A stretch of 64,000 nt of DNA from Ignavibacteriales bacterium (GCA_020635285.1 JACKAB010000005.1:186001-250000), one strand, 5' to 3'; shown: positions 41,622 through 50,708, counted from the first letter of the stretch. The notes: a model not told the origin generated them from the letters alone. A program made the numbers and translations.

Positions 41622-42959
41622 TTGTTCAAAAAAATCCTAATTGCAAATAGAGGAGAAATTGCACTAAGAATAATTAGAACCTGCAAAGAGCTAAATATTC
41701 CAACAGTTGCAGTTTATTCTGAAGTTGATAAAGATTCACTCCACGTTGTATTTGCCGATGAGGCCGTTTGTATTGGTCCGGCAATCTCAAAAGAAAGTTA
41801 TTTAAAAATCCCAAGTATTATTTCAGCAGCTCAAGTAACCGGAGCAGATGCAATTCACCCAGGTTATGGGTTTCTTGCTGAGAACGCAGAATTTTCAGAA
41901 ATTTGTGGTGAATCTAATATTAAATTTATTGGTCCATCTCCTGATATGATAGATAAAATGGGCGACAAGGCCTTTGCAAAATCTACAATGAAAAAGTGCG
42001 GTGTTCCGGTCGTTCCCGGCAGTGATGGAGCTGTTGCAGATATAGCGGAGGCTAAAAAAATTGCAGAAGGCATTGGTTATCCCCTTATGCTAAAAGCATC
42101 TGCAGGCGGCGGTGGAAAAGGTATGCGCGTTGTTTGGAAAGAAGAGGAAATGCAAAAGGCTTTTCAAACAGCAAGTAACGAAGCTCTTTCTGCGTTCAAC
42201 AATGGTGAGCTTTATTTAGAAAAGTTTATTGAAAATCCACATCATGTAGAAATTCAGATCGTTGGCGATCAATTTGGGAATGTATATTCTTATGGTGAAA
42301 GGGATTGTACAATTCAAAGAAGACATCAAAAATTAATTGAAGAAACACCTAGTCCAATTATATCCGAAGAAACTAGAAGAAAAATGTCAGAAGCGGCTAT
42401 ACTAGGTGCAAAGTCAGTAAATTATGAAGGTGCTGGAACAATAGAATTTTTAGTGGATAACAATCAAAATTTTTATTTTATTGAGATGAACACTAGAATT
42501 CAAGTTGAGCATCCAGTAACTGAAATGGTTAATAATATTGATTTGATAAAACAACAAATCATTGTTGCAGCCGGCGAAAAAATTACTCAAATACCGGGAA
42601 AGCCAATCGGACATTGTTTTGAGTTTAGAATTAATGCCGAGGATCCTGATAATAATTTTAGACCGTCACCAGGTAGAATAGATTACTTGCATTTTCCTGG
42701 CGGATTTGGAGTAAGAGTAGATTCACACATTTATAATCAATATAAAGTTCCTCCTAATTATGATTCACTGCTTGCGAAATTAATTATTTGGGGAAGCGAT
42801 AGAGAACACGCAATAGCAAGAGCCATTAGAGCCTTTGAAGAATTTGCAATTGATGGAATTAAAACAACAATTCCTTTTCACATGGAAGTTTTAGAAAATG
42901 AGAAGTTCAGAGCTGCCGATTACGATACTTCTTTTATCGATAAATATTTTGCAAAATAA
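41622..42959 (+). CDS. accC: Biotin carboxylase subunit of acetyl-CoA carboxylase
   Basis: An intact 445-residue ATP-grasp enzyme that begins at TTG 41622 after an AGGAG site. Motifs include KILIANRGEIALRIIRTCK, HPGYGFLAENAEFS, the ATP-binding glycine-rich loop KASAGGGGKGMRVVW, and IEMNTRIQVEHPVTEMV near the active site. It carboxylates biotin on AccB using bicarbonate and ATP. The gene has no frame break, unlike many neighbours. Confidence 0.96.
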   Translation: MFKKILIANRGEIALRIIRTCKELNIPTVAVYSEVDKDSLHVVFADEAVCIGPAISKESYLKIPSIISAAQVTGADAIHPGYGFLAENAEFSEICGESNIKFIGPSPDMIDKMGDKAFAKSTMKKCGVPVVPGSDGAVADIAEAKKIAEGIGYPLMLKASAGGGGKGMRVVWKEEEMQKAFQTASNEALSAFNNGELYLEKFIENPHHVEIQIVGDQFGNVYSYGERDCTIQRRHQKLIEETPSPIISEETRRKMSEAAILGAKSVNYEGAGTIEFLVDNNQNFYFIEMNTRIQVEHPVTEMVNNIDLIKQQIIVAAGEKITQIPGKPIGHCFEFRINAEDPDNNFRPSPGRIDYLHFPGGFGVRVDSHIYNQYKVPPNYDSLLAKLIIWGSDREHAIARAIRAFEEFAIDGIKTTIPFHMEVLENEKFRAADYDTSFIDKYFAK

Positions 42960-42974
42960 ATACACGAGGATAAA

Positions 42975-43355
42975 ATGAATATTCCAGAAAATTTAAAGTA
43001 TACTAAAGATCACGAATGGGTTAAGGTAGACGGGACAGAAGCTGTTATTGGTATTACTGAATATGCTCAAGGTGAATTAGGTGATATAGTTTTTGTTGAC
43101 ATTGCTTCCGACTTGGCCGAAATTTCAAAGGGTGATCCATTTGGTACAATAGAGGCCGTAAAAACTGTCAGCGATTTATTTGCACCATGCAACGGAAAAG
43201 TATTGGAGATTAATTCTAAACTTGAAGACTCACCAGAGCTTATAAATAATGATCCTTACGGCGAAGGTTGGATAATAAAAATTGAACTTACTTCTTCTGA
43301 TGATTTAAATGATCTGCTTGATAGCATATCATATCAAACTCAAATTACTGCCTAA
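42975..43355 (+). CDS. gcvH: Glycine cleavage system H protein
   Basis: A 126-residue lipoyl carrier. LKYTKDHEWVKV is the family start and the lipoylated Lys63 is in GTIEAVKTVSDLFAP. The C-terminus has NNDPYGEGWIIKIEL. GcvH shuttles the aminomethyl group between the P, T and L proteins of glycine cleavage and, in many bacteria, feeds lipoic acid assembly. No gcvT or gcvP is nearby. It lies 15 bases after accC, so the biotin and lipoyl carriers share an operon, and a hairpin follows it. Confidence 0.95.
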   Translation: MNIPENLKYTKDHEWVKVDGTEAVIGITEYAQGELGDIVFVDIASDLAEISKGDPFGTIEAVKTVSDLFAPCNGKVLEINSKLEDSPELINNDPYGEGWIIKIELTSSDDLNDLLDSISYQTQITA

Positions 43356-43365
43356 AATTTCTTAT

Positions 43366-43405
43366 TGCCGAATTTTATATGTCTATGAAGTTCGGCATAT
43401 TTTAT
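43366..43405 (+). terminator. Intrinsic terminator after gcvH
   Basis: TGCCGAA and TTCGGCA form a 7-bp stem around an 18-base loop, followed by a T-rich tail (TATTTTAT), right after the gcvH stop. It closes the efp-accB-accC-gcvH unit before guaA. Confidence 0.7.
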
Positions 43406-43424
43406 CACCAATAAAAATATAATT

Positions 43425-44966
43425 ATGCAAAGCCACAATACAATTCTTGTCTTAGATTTTGGTTCTCAATATACACAGTTAATTGCAAGAAAAATTAGGG
43501 AACAAAACGTTCGCTCAATAATTTATCCATTCTACACTTCTTTAAAAAAAATTAAAGAGCTTAAACCCAAAGGAATAATTCTTTCCGGCGGACCTACCAG
43601 CGCATATGAAGAAAATTCACCTCAGATTGATTCTGAAATATTCCAATTGAATATTCCAATTTTGGGAATTTGCTACGGCATGCAGCTTATTACACTAAAT
43701 TATAAAGGCAAGGTGGAGCCTGCTAAGAATAGAGAATATGGGAAAGCAAGTATTGAGATCATTACTAATAATGAAATATTAAAAAACGTCAAAAATAAAT
43801 CTGTGGTTTGGATGAGTCATGGTGATTATATAACTAAAATTCCCGAAGGATTTAGTGTAGATTCTAAGACAGAAAATTCACCAATTTGTTCAATCTCAAA
43901 TAGTGAAAAGAAAATTTATGCATTACAGTTTCATCCTGAAGTCGCTCACACAGAGAATGGAAAAGAAATTTTAAGAAATTTTTTATTCGATATTTGTAAA
44001 TGCAAACCAGATTGGACTCCTGCAAATTTCATTGACGAAGCAGTTGATTCAATTAGAGAAAAAGTTAAAGATGCTAAAGTATTGTGTGCACTTAGCGGAG
44101 GAGTTGATTCCTCAGTTGCTGCTTTGCTTTTACACAAAGCAATTGGAGAAAACTTAACATGTGTTCATGTTGATAATGGATTGATGCGGAAAAATGAAAG
44201 TATAAAAGTTGTTGAAATGTTTGAAGAAAATTTTGATCTTAAAATTATCCATATTGATGCTTCGCAAGAGTTTCTGCATAAACTAAGTGGCGTTTCTGAT
44301 CCGGAAAAAAAGAGAAAAATAATTGGCAACACCTTTATTGAAGTCTTCGAAAAAGAGTCTGATAAAATTCCAAATACAGATTTTCTAGTCCAAGGAACTT
44401 TATATCCTGATGTAATTGAATCAGCATCAACAGGTACTGCTTCACACAAAATTAAAACTCATCATAATGTTGGTGGTTTACCGGAAATAATGAATTTAAA
44501 ACTAATAGAGCCTTTTAGAGAATTGTTTAAAGACGAAGTAAGAGAAATTGGCGAACTATTAGGTTTGCCACACGAATTTGTTCATCGTCATCCATTTCCC
44601 GGTCCGGGCTTGGCGGTTAGAGTTTTAGGAGAAATAACAGAAGCAAAATTAAGTATTCTAAAAGAAGTAGATAAAATATTTATAGATGAATTAAAAAAGT
44701 TTGATCTTTATTATAAAATATGGCAAGCGTTTGCAGTTTTACTTCCGGTTCAATCAGTAGGAGTAATGGGTGATGCACGGACTTATGAATCTGTTGTAGT
44801 TCTTCGTGCGGTTACATCAAGCGATGGAATGACAGCTGACTGGTATAAGTTTGATAATGATTTCCTTGAGCATGTTTCGAATAAAATTATTAGAGAAGTT
44901 GCGGGTGTTAATAGGGTTGTTTATGATATAAGCTCAAAACCGCCTTCAACAATTGAATGGGAATAG
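43425..44966 (+). CDS. guaA: GMP synthase (glutamine-hydrolysing)
   Basis: An intact 513-residue enzyme. The N-terminal class I glutamine amidotransferase has the nucleophile Cys in ILGICYGMQL and the His/Glu pair in QFHPEVAHTENG. The ATP pyrophosphatase P-loop is ALSGGVDSSVAALLL. The dimerisation domain includes HRHPFPGPGLAVRVLGE and ends SKPPSTIEWE, the universal GuaA C-terminus. It converts XMP to GMP. radC follows after 6 bases. Confidence 0.97.
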   Translation: MQSHNTILVLDFGSQYTQLIARKIREQNVRSIIYPFYTSLKKIKELKPKGIILSGGPTSAYEENSPQIDSEIFQLNIPILGICYGMQLITLNYKGKVEPAKNREYGKASIEIITNNEILKNVKNKSVVWMSHGDYITKIPEGFSVDSKTENSPICSISNSEKKIYALQFHPEVAHTENGKEILRNFLFDICKCKPDWTPANFIDEAVDSIREKVKDAKVLCALSGGVDSSVAALLLHKAIGENLTCVHVDNGLMRKNESIKVVEMFEENFDLKIIHIDASQEFLHKLSGVSDPEKKRKIIGNTFIEVFEKESDKIPNTDFLVQGTLYPDVIESASTGTASHKIKTHHNVGGLPEIMNLKLIEPFRELFKDEVREIGELLGLPHEFVHRHPFPGPGLAVRVLGEITEAKLSILKEVDKIFIDELKKFDLYYKIWQAFAVLLPVQSVGVMGDARTYESVVVLRAVTSSDGMTADWYKFDNDFLEHVSNKIIREVAGVNRVVYDISSKPPSTIEWE

Positions 44967-44972
44967 TCTTAG

Positions 44973-45650
44973 ATGTTAAAAGTTAAAGATTTACCTTTTG
45001 ATGATAGACCTAGAGAAAAATTGATTTTAAGAGGAGCACAAAGTTTAAGTGCTGCGGAACTGATTGCAATTTTATTAAGAACCGGAACCAAAGGTCAATC
45101 CGTAATTGAAGTTGCTCAAACCTTATTGCAAAATGATAAATTAGAAATATTAGCATCAAAATCGGTTGAGGCATTTACAAAATCAAACGGAATAGGAAAA
45201 GACAAGGCAGCAACATTAGTTGCCGCTTTTGAGCTGGCACGAAGAATAAAATTTCAGGATAAATGGTTTTCAGCAAATAAAATAACTTCACCTGAAGACC
45301 TTGCAGAAATATTTATTCCAATTTTACGTGATGAGATAAAAGAGAAATTTATAGTAGTTTGCTTGAATACATCAAATCAAATCATTAAATTTGAAGAAAT
45401 TTCAATAGGAAATCTTAACTCAAGCATTGTTCACCCCAGAGAAGTTTTTAAGGTTGCAATTGATAACAACTCAGCGAATATCTTTTTGGTTCATAATCAT
45501 CCAAGTGGAAATACAGAGCCAAGCAGAGAAGATATTTCAATTACAAAACGTTTAGTTGAAGCCGGTAAGATTCTAGACATTAAGGTTTTAGACCATATTA
45601 TAATAGCTGGAGATAACTTTACCAGTTTTGTTGAGAGAAGAAATATTTAG
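44973..45650 (+). CDS. radC: RadC family JAB-domain protein
   Basis: A 225-residue protein of the RadC (UPF0758) family. The N-terminus reads LPFDDRPREKLILRGAQSLS, a helix-hairpin-helix region (AFTKSNGIGKDKA) follows, and the JAB/MPN+ metalloprotease-like motif is VHNHPSGNTEPSREDI. The in vivo function is unsettled. It is intact and follows guaA by 6 bases. Confidence 0.93.
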   Translation: MLKVKDLPFDDRPREKLILRGAQSLSAAELIAILLRTGTKGQSVIEVAQTLLQNDKLEILASKSVEAFTKSNGIGKDKAATLVAAFELARRIKFQDKWFSANKITSPEDLAEIFIPILRDEIKEKFIVVCLNTSNQIIKFEEISIGNLNSSIVHPREVFKVAIDNNSANIFLVHNHPSGNTEPSREDISITKRLVEAGKILDIKVLDHIIIAGDNFTSFVERRNI

Positions 45651-45756
45651 CTTTATATAAAAAAATGTTTTATTTTTCGTAATGTAATTTTATATATTTG
45701 GATTAGAATTTTTCACAAACAAATAAATCATCTTTTTTCATTAGGAGGATTAACAA

Positions 45757-46032
45757 ATGAACAAAATCAAGAAACATATCACTACTTCGTTAGCAGTAGT
45801 ATTTTTAGCAGGTTCTTTAAGTCTTGCTGGCTGCGGCGGAATTGGTGATGAAGAAATGGCACAACTAAATGCTTTAAGAAGTGAAGTTTCAGCATTAGGA
45901 ACTGAAGTTAACACTTTAAAAAGTGAAAAAACAAAACTCGAAAGAGAAGTTGCTGAAATGGAAGCTAAACTTGCACAATGTGCAAAAGACAAAGAAGCTA
46001 CTACAAAGAATTTACAAAAACTAGGTTTATAA
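45757..46032 (+). CDS. Small coiled-coil lipoprotein
   Basis: A 91-residue Lpp-like lipoprotein with a very strong ribosome site (AGGAGG, 7 bases upstream). The signal peptide ends in a lipobox, LSLAGCGGIGD, so Cys25 would be lipidated. The mature chain is almost wholly a heptad coiled coil (ALRSEVSALGTEVNTLKSE to AEMEAKLAQC). It is probably outer-membrane anchored and abundant. The next gene also begins with a coiled coil after its signal peptide and lies 31 bases downstream, so the two may interact. Confidence 0.85.
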   Translation: MNKIKKHITTSLAVVFLAGSLSLAGCGGIGDEEMAQLNALRSEVSALGTEVNTLKSEKTKLEREVAEMEAKLAQCAKDKEATTKNLQKLGL

Positions 46033-46063
46033 AAAAGTTTTAAAAAACAAAGGAGTAATTTAA

Positions 46064-46747
46064 ATGAAACATTATAAGCATGTTCTTGCTTTATTAGCTT
46101 TGTTAGTTTTTCTTTCATCAAGTGTTTTTGCACAAGAAGAAATGACTTCAGACGAATGGGAAGCTGAAATTGCAAGATTATCACAAGAAAAAGCTGATCT
46201 ATCAGCAGAATTAGAAAGTTTACAATCATCAGTTAATAGCCTAAAAGAAAAGAAAAATTCCCTACAAGCTATTGAAGAATGCCAAAAAGAAATGTATAAC
46301 TTAGTTGGTGCTACACCAGCAGAAGTTGAAGATTATAATTCTAAAGTTAACGCATTAATGGCTGATATTTCTTCAAAAAAACCAACCAAAGCTGAAAGAC
46401 AAGCTGAGTTAGACGCTTTAAAAGCAAGCAAATTAAGTGCTTTGCCAGCTTTCAATGATTTAGTTCACGGTAAATTACAAAAAATGTTAGATGCTTGGCA
46501 AGAAGCTCCAACAGAAATTATGTATAATGTTGTTCGTGGCGATCATCTTTGGGGAATTGCTAAGAAAAAAGATCATTACGGAAATGGTTTTGCTTGGCCA
46601 AAAATTTATAATGCAAACAGAGATAAAATTAAAAATCCAGATTTAATTTATCCAAAACAAGTTCTTACTGTTCCTAACTTAACTGAAGAAGAAACAGCTA
46701 AGTACCAAAAATTAAAAGCTAACTACAAACCAGCACCAATGCAATAA
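46064..46747 (+). CDS. Secreted coiled-coil LysM protein
   Basis: A 227-residue protein with a strong AGGAG site. The signal peptide ends SVFAQ, a coiled coil covers about residues 30-70, and an alpha-helical linker leads to a C-terminal LysM domain (about residues 148-205: YNVVRGDHLWGIAKKKDHYG to PKQVLTVPN). LysM binds peptidoglycan, so with the lipoprotein upstream it could tether the outer membrane to the wall. It is co-transcribed with the lipoprotein and followed by a terminator. Confidence 0.85.
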   Translation: MKHYKHVLALLALLVFLSSSVFAQEEMTSDEWEAEIARLSQEKADLSAELESLQSSVNSLKEKKNSLQAIEECQKEMYNLVGATPAEVEDYNSKVNALMADISSKKPTKAERQAELDALKASKLSALPAFNDLVHGKLQKMLDAWQEAPTEIMYNVVRGDHLWGIAKKKDHYGNGFAWPKIYNANRDKIKNPDLIYPKQVLTVPNLTEEETAKYQKLKANYKPAPMQ

Positions 46748-46777
46748 AACTTGTTGCTGATTGTTGTATAATTTTTT

Positions 46778-46845
46778 AAGGATATTCTGAAAGATTTACT
46801 AAGTGCTTAACCAAGCATTTAAAAACTTTTGGAGTATCCTTTTTT
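46778..46845 (+). terminator. Terminator after the LysM gene
   Basis: AAGGATA pairs with TATCCTT and runs into TTTTT. An inner stem, AAGTGCTT with AAGCATTT, adds stability. It closes the two-gene envelope operon before phoH. Confidence 0.65.
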
Positions 46846-46901
46846 AATTTGGGGAAGTTATTACGCAAATAGAAAAAAAAATAAAATTAGAGAATGTTGA
46901 T

Positions 46902-47831
46902 ATGCTCAACTTATTGGGCTTTAACGATGCAAATCTAAAACCTTTTGAAGAAAGATTTGCTTCTTCCATATCAATACGTGGAGATGTTGCTACTGTGAAA
47001 GGAACCCTTGAGGAAGTTGATTCCATTGAAAAAATATTTAAAGAAATGACTTATGTTTTGAATACAACAAATAAACTAAAACAAGAGGATGTTTCTACTA
47101 TAATAGATTTAACTTTAAATGGAAGAGATATAATTAGCAATGAGGACTATAACTCAATAGTTTTATACACAAAAAAAGATGTTATAAAAGCTAAAACAGA
47201 AACTCAATTAGAATATGTTAAAGCAATGAATTCTTTTGATATCTGCTTTGGTATTGGTCCTGCGGGAACTGGTAAAACCTATCTTGCAGTTGCTTTTGCA
47301 ATTTCTCAATTAAAAAAAGGAGTTGTAAAAAAAATAGTTTTAGCGCGCCCCGCGGTTGAAGCTGGTGAAAGTTTAGGTTTTTTACCGGGAGATTTTAAGG
47401 AAAAAATAGATCCTTATTTACGTCCGCTTTATGATGCACTTCAAGATATGTTACCTAATGAACAGCTTAAAAATTATATGGAAAGAAATATCATTGAAAT
47501 TGTGCCGCTTGCATATATGCGTGGCAGAACATTAAATAATTCATATATAATTTTAGACGAAGCTCAAAACAGCACCAATAATCAGATGAAAATGTTTTTA
47601 ACTAGAATAGGTCCAAATTCCAAAGCACTAATTACCGGCGATATTACTCAAATTGATTTACCCAAAAAAGTGGAGAGTGGATTAATTTTAGTAAAAAAAA
47701 TATTAATGGATGTTGATGGAGTTGGATTTGTATTTTTCAAGAAAGCCGATGTAGTACGCCATAAATTGGTGAAAGATATTATACAAGCCTATGAAAAATA
47801 TAATGGCGGAGAATCTGAAAATAGAAGCTAG
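46902..47831 (+). CDS. PhoH-family ATPase
   Basis: A 309-residue PhoH/PhoL protein. A divergent N-terminal domain (NDANLKPFEERFASSISIRG) precedes the PhoH ATPase with Walker A GPAGTGKTYLAV and Walker B YIILDEAQNSTNNQMKMFL, plus VLARPAVEAGESLGFLPGD. PhoH proteins act with YbeY in rRNA and ribosome quality control. ATG 46902 is the first usable start; open sequence extends 17 codons upstream but has no ATG, GTG or TTG. It converges on mazG. Confidence 0.93.
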   Translation: MLNLLGFNDANLKPFEERFASSISIRGDVATVKGTLEEVDSIEKIFKEMTYVLNTTNKLKQEDVSTIIDLTLNGRDIISNEDYNSIVLYTKKDVIKAKTETQLEYVKAMNSFDICFGIGPAGTGKTYLAVAFAISQLKKGVVKKIVLARPAVEAGESLGFLPGDFKEKIDPYLRPLYDALQDMLPNEQLKNYMERNIIEIVPLAYMRGRTLNNSYIILDEAQNSTNNQMKMFLTRIGPNSKALITGDITQIDLPKKVESGLILVKKILMDVDGVGFVFFKKADVVRHKLVKDIIQAYEKYNGGESENRS

Positions 47832-47853
47832 ATAGATTATAATTTCTTTCTCA

Positions 47854-48621
47854 TTATTTAAAATACTTTTTACTTTCTTCCCAGTATTTATCCATCTCCT
47901 GCAAATTAGAATTAGTGATTGATTTATTTTTCTCACCGAGTTTTTGTTCAATATAATTAAATCTTTGTAAAAATTTTTTATTTGTTCTTCTTAGTGCATT
48001 TTCTGGATTAACTCCTAAAAACCTTGAATAATTAATAAGTGCAAAAAATACATCTCCCATTTCATTTTCTAATAAATCTTTATCCCCAATTACTTCACTT
48101 TCATGCATTTCTTCAATTTCTTCAATTACTTTTTTCCAGACGTCTTCTTTATTTTCCCAATCAAAGCCAACTTTAGATACTTTTTCTTGCATTCTTGCAG
48201 CTTTTTGAAGCTCAGGTAAGTTTTTTGGGATTCCATCCAGAATAGATTTTCTGTTGCCTTCCTGCATTTTTATTTTTTCCCAATTCCGCTCAATTTCTTT
48301 ATTGTTCTCGACTTCTAAATTTTCAAAAACATGCGGATGCCTTCTAATTAATTTTTGACTTATTGAATCAATTACATCATTAATCGTGAATAAATTTTCA
48401 TCCTCGGCAATTACTGAATGAAAAACAATATGCAATAATAAATCGCCGAGTTCACTTTTTAACTCTTCGTAATTTTTATCATCAATAGCTTCTAAAACTT
48501 CGTAAGTTTCTTCAAGAGTTGCAGCTTTAATTGAATCAAAAGTTTGAACTTTATCCCATGAGCATTCTGTTCTAAGTCTACGCATAATTTTTATAAGTTC
48601 ATCAAATTTTTCTTTGTGCAT
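47854..48621 (-). CDS. mazG: Nucleoside triphosphate pyrophosphohydrolase MazG
   Basis: A reverse-strand MazG of about 255 residues. The start MHKEKFDELIKIM at 48621 is preferred. CSWDKVQTFDSIKAATLEETYEV and ELKSELGDLLLHIVFHSVIA form the first MazG domain with its ExxE metal site, and ENEMGDVFFALINYSRFLG forms the second. It hydrolyses (d)NTPs or ppGpp-related nucleotides to monophosphates. The gene is intact and convergent with phoH, 22 bases away. Confidence 0.92.
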   Translation of the reverse strand: MHKEKFDELIKIMRRLRTECSWDKVQTFDSIKAATLEETYEVLEAIDDKNYEELKSELGDLLLHIVFHSVIAEDENLFTINDVIDSISQKLIRRHPHVFENLEVENNKEIERNWEKIKMQEGNRKSILDGIPKNLPELQKAARMQEKVSKVGFDWENKEDVWKKVIEEIEEMHESEVIGDKDLLENEMGDVFFALINYSRFLGVNPENALRRTNKKFLQRFNYIEQKLGEKNKSITNSNLQEMDKYWEESKKYFK

Positions 48622-48714
48622 CTTTAACCTAATTCTAATTAACAATTTTCAAAATTATGATTTTTTTATTTCAGAAAATGACTTATTTTTCAATTATAAT
48701 TGGGAGAAATAAAA

Positions 48715-49167
48715 ATGGTTGAAGAAAAATTAAAAGAATTAGGTATTTTAATTCCAGAAGCACCTAAACCGTTAGCCTCTTACATTCCTGCTATAAAGGT
48801 TGGCAACTTGGTTTTTACTGCCGGACAAATTACTCTGTTAAACGGAGAACTAAAATTTAAAGGTAAAGTAGGAAAAGACTTAACTTTAGAAGAGGGAAAA
48901 GAAGCTGCAAAGTTATGCATAATTAATTGTTTAAGTGTTATCAAAGCTGAAATAGGAAGTTTGGGTAAGATTAAAAGAATTGTAAAAGTCACGGCTTTTG
49001 TAAACAGTGCTGATGGATTTACAGATCAACCAAAAGTTGCGAATGGAGCTTCTGACCTCTTAGTTGCGCTGTTTGGTGAGCAAGGCAAACACGTTAGAAG
49101 TGCTGTTGGCGTTAATGGTTTACCAATTGATGCCTCCGTTGAAATAGAAATGATTGTAGAAGTGTAA
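48715..49167 (+). CDS. RidA-family enamine/imine deaminase-like protein
   Basis: ATG 48715 (MVEEKLKELGI) is chosen because GGGAGA lies 8 bases upstream. The protein has the YjgF/RidA pattern: IPAIKVGNLVFTAGQITL, then FVNSADGFTDQPKVANGASD and HVRSAVGVNGLPIDASVEIE. Its members trim reactive enamines from PLP enzymes. The longer YjgF C-terminal IEMIVEV is typical. It is divergent from mazG. Confidence 0.9.
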   Translation: MVEEKLKELGILIPEAPKPLASYIPAIKVGNLVFTAGQITLLNGELKFKGKVGKDLTLEEGKEAAKLCIINCLSVIKAEIGSLGKIKRIVKVTAFVNSADGFTDQPKVANGASDLLVALFGEQGKHVRSAVGVNGLPIDASVEIEMIVEV

Positions 49168-49230
49168 TAAATACAAAAAATAGTTATATTTCATTGAAAC
49201 ATTTTTACTGTTACAAAGGTTAAATCGATT

Positions 49231-49710
49231 ATGAAAAAGACAATTTACATTTTTGTTTTATTTATTACTTCAGTCGCTTTTGGGCAATTTAAAGGTGATG
49301 AAAATAAAGTAAATTTCAATCAAGGAATCTTAAGCAGCAATCCTGTAAGTTCACTTTTTAGTTTTATCAATCCGGAAAATTTTTCTATGAGTCACACGTT
49401 TGGTATGTCTTATTCAACTTTTGGTAATCAGGGAATGGCTCTTGGTACATATACAAATCATTTGGCATATGAGTTTAATGAAGAATTTAATATTGAAGTT
49501 GATGCCAGTTTGGTAAATACACCTTATAACACTTTAGGTGATCAATTTTCAAAATCAATAAATGGTTTTTATTTAGATAGGGCACAAATTAATTATCGCC
49601 CTTCTAAAGATTTTAATGTTAGTTTAATGTTTTCAAACTCTCCGTTTAGTTATTATAACCGTAATGGTTATGGCAGAATTTCTCCATATTCCAATCGATG
49701 GTTCGATTAG
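49231..49710 (+). CDS. Secreted protein of unknown function
   Basis: A 159-residue protein with a signal peptide (ending AFGQ) and beta-rich text such as FSMSHTFGMSYSTFGNQGMA and IEVDASLVNTPY. The pattern resembles outer-membrane or PorV-like beta-barrel or exported beta-sheet proteins, but no family is recognised. It precedes a LytR_C protein and rsfS. Confidence 0.6.
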   Translation: MKKTIYIFVLFITSVAFGQFKGDENKVNFNQGILSSNPVSSLFSFINPENFSMSHTFGMSYSTFGNQGMALGTYTNHLAYEFNEEFNIEVDASLVNTPYNTLGDQFSKSINGFYLDRAQINYRPSKDFNVSLMFSNSPFSYYNRNGYGRISPYSNRWFD

Positions 49711-49817
49711 TAAAATAGGCATTCAAGTTATATTTTATTATTTTTAGAGTTGTAAAATTTTTAATTTACAATTAATATTTTACTAATTAATATTTAGTAA
49801 AAAATAACAGAACCACT

Positions 49818-50318
49818 TTGAAAAAAACTATCAAAAAAAAAGAATTCTCCAAAAGTTGATATTCAAACTTCAACAGTGAATATTTTTTATAATATTCTAA
49901 TTTTTTTTTCTGGTTGTTATAATTGTATATTTATCTTATTCAGCTTATATTAAATTAGTAAAAGGTTCAGAAAAAATAGATGAACAACAAAAAAATAAAG
50001 ATGTTGCAGCAGAAATTATTCAACTTGACGTTTTAAATGGATGCGGTGTTGCAGGAGTTGCTGATAGATATACAGATTTTTACGAGCAAAAAAATTTTGA
50101 TGTAGTAGAAATAGGCAATTATATTTCTTTTGATGTTGACGAAACATTTGTAATTGATAGAATTGGCAATAAAGCCAATGCATTCAAAGTTGCTGAGGCA
50201 TTAGGCATTGAGAATGTAAAAAGTAATTCAGCAGTTAAATGATAATTACTTTTTGGATGTTTCATTAGTAATAGGAAAAGATTATTATAAACTAAAACCA
50301 ATAACAGGCGGCGATTAA
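49818..50318 (+). CDS. LytR C-terminal domain membrane protein, frameshifted
   Basis: A short gene that begins with a lysine-rich segment and one transmembrane helix (LVVIIVYLSYSAYIKL). It continues EIIQLDVLNGCGVAGVADRY, DFYEQKNFDVVEIGNYI, FVIDRIGNKANAFKVAEALG and ends (after a break at about 50238) VSLVIGKDYYKLKPITGGD. This matches the LytR_C domain of LCP proteins, but no LytR catalytic domain is present. Breaks lie in A and T runs near 49840, 49910 and 50238. It directly precedes rsfS, overlapping its promoter region. The role is unknown. Confidence 0.7.
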
Positions 50319-50320
50319 TT

Positions 50321-50698
50321 TTGGAAGAACAAAACTTAGTAGATGAAATTGTAGAACTTATCAAAGATAAAAAAGGATTTGACATAACAGTGTTAAATCT
50401 AAAAAATCTTTCTGCTGTTGCAGATTATTTTATAATATGTTCTGGCGATGTTGATGATGTTCACGTTAAAGCAATTGCAGATGAGATTGATAAAAAATTG
50501 CGTAAGGATGGAATTAAATGTCATAACAAAGAGGGCTACAATGCACTTAATTGGGTTTTGTTGGATTACTTTGATGTTGTGGTTCATGTGTTTAAGAAAG
50601 ATGCCAGAACGTATTACAATTTAGAAAAACTTTGGGGTGATGCTGATATCACTGAAATTGAAAACATTCAAATTAATTTTACCCTCCAAAAAATTTAA
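50321..50698 (+). CDS. rsfS: Ribosomal silencing factor RsfS
   Basis: A 125-residue protein of the Iojap/RsfS family: KKGFDITVLNLKNLSAVADY, FIICSGDVDDVHVKAIADEI and YNALNWVLLDYFDVVVHVF. RsfS binds ribosomal protein L14 and blocks subunit joining in starvation. It starts at a TTG 2 bases after the LytR_C stop and ends shortly before argS. Confidence 0.9.
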   Translation: MEEQNLVDEIVELIKDKKGFDITVLNLKNLSAVADYFIICSGDVDDVHVKAIADEIDKKLRKDGIKCHNKEGYNALNWVLLDYFDVVVHVFKKDARTYYNLEKLWGDADITEIENIQINFTLQKI

Positions 50699-50708
50699 AG
50701 AGCATGAT

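Noticed and set aside
45693..45700. TATATTTG as a Bacteroidota -7 promoter element before the lipoprotein gene
   Set aside because: It matches TAnnTTTG but no matching -33 TTTG box lies at the right distance, and AT-rich DNA gives many such matches.
45750..46229. A 159-codon open frame on the reverse strand across the lipoprotein and LysM genes
   Set aside because: Both forward genes have signal peptides, strong ribosome sites and recognisable domains; the reverse frame has no family motif and is a shadow of the low-complexity coiled coils.
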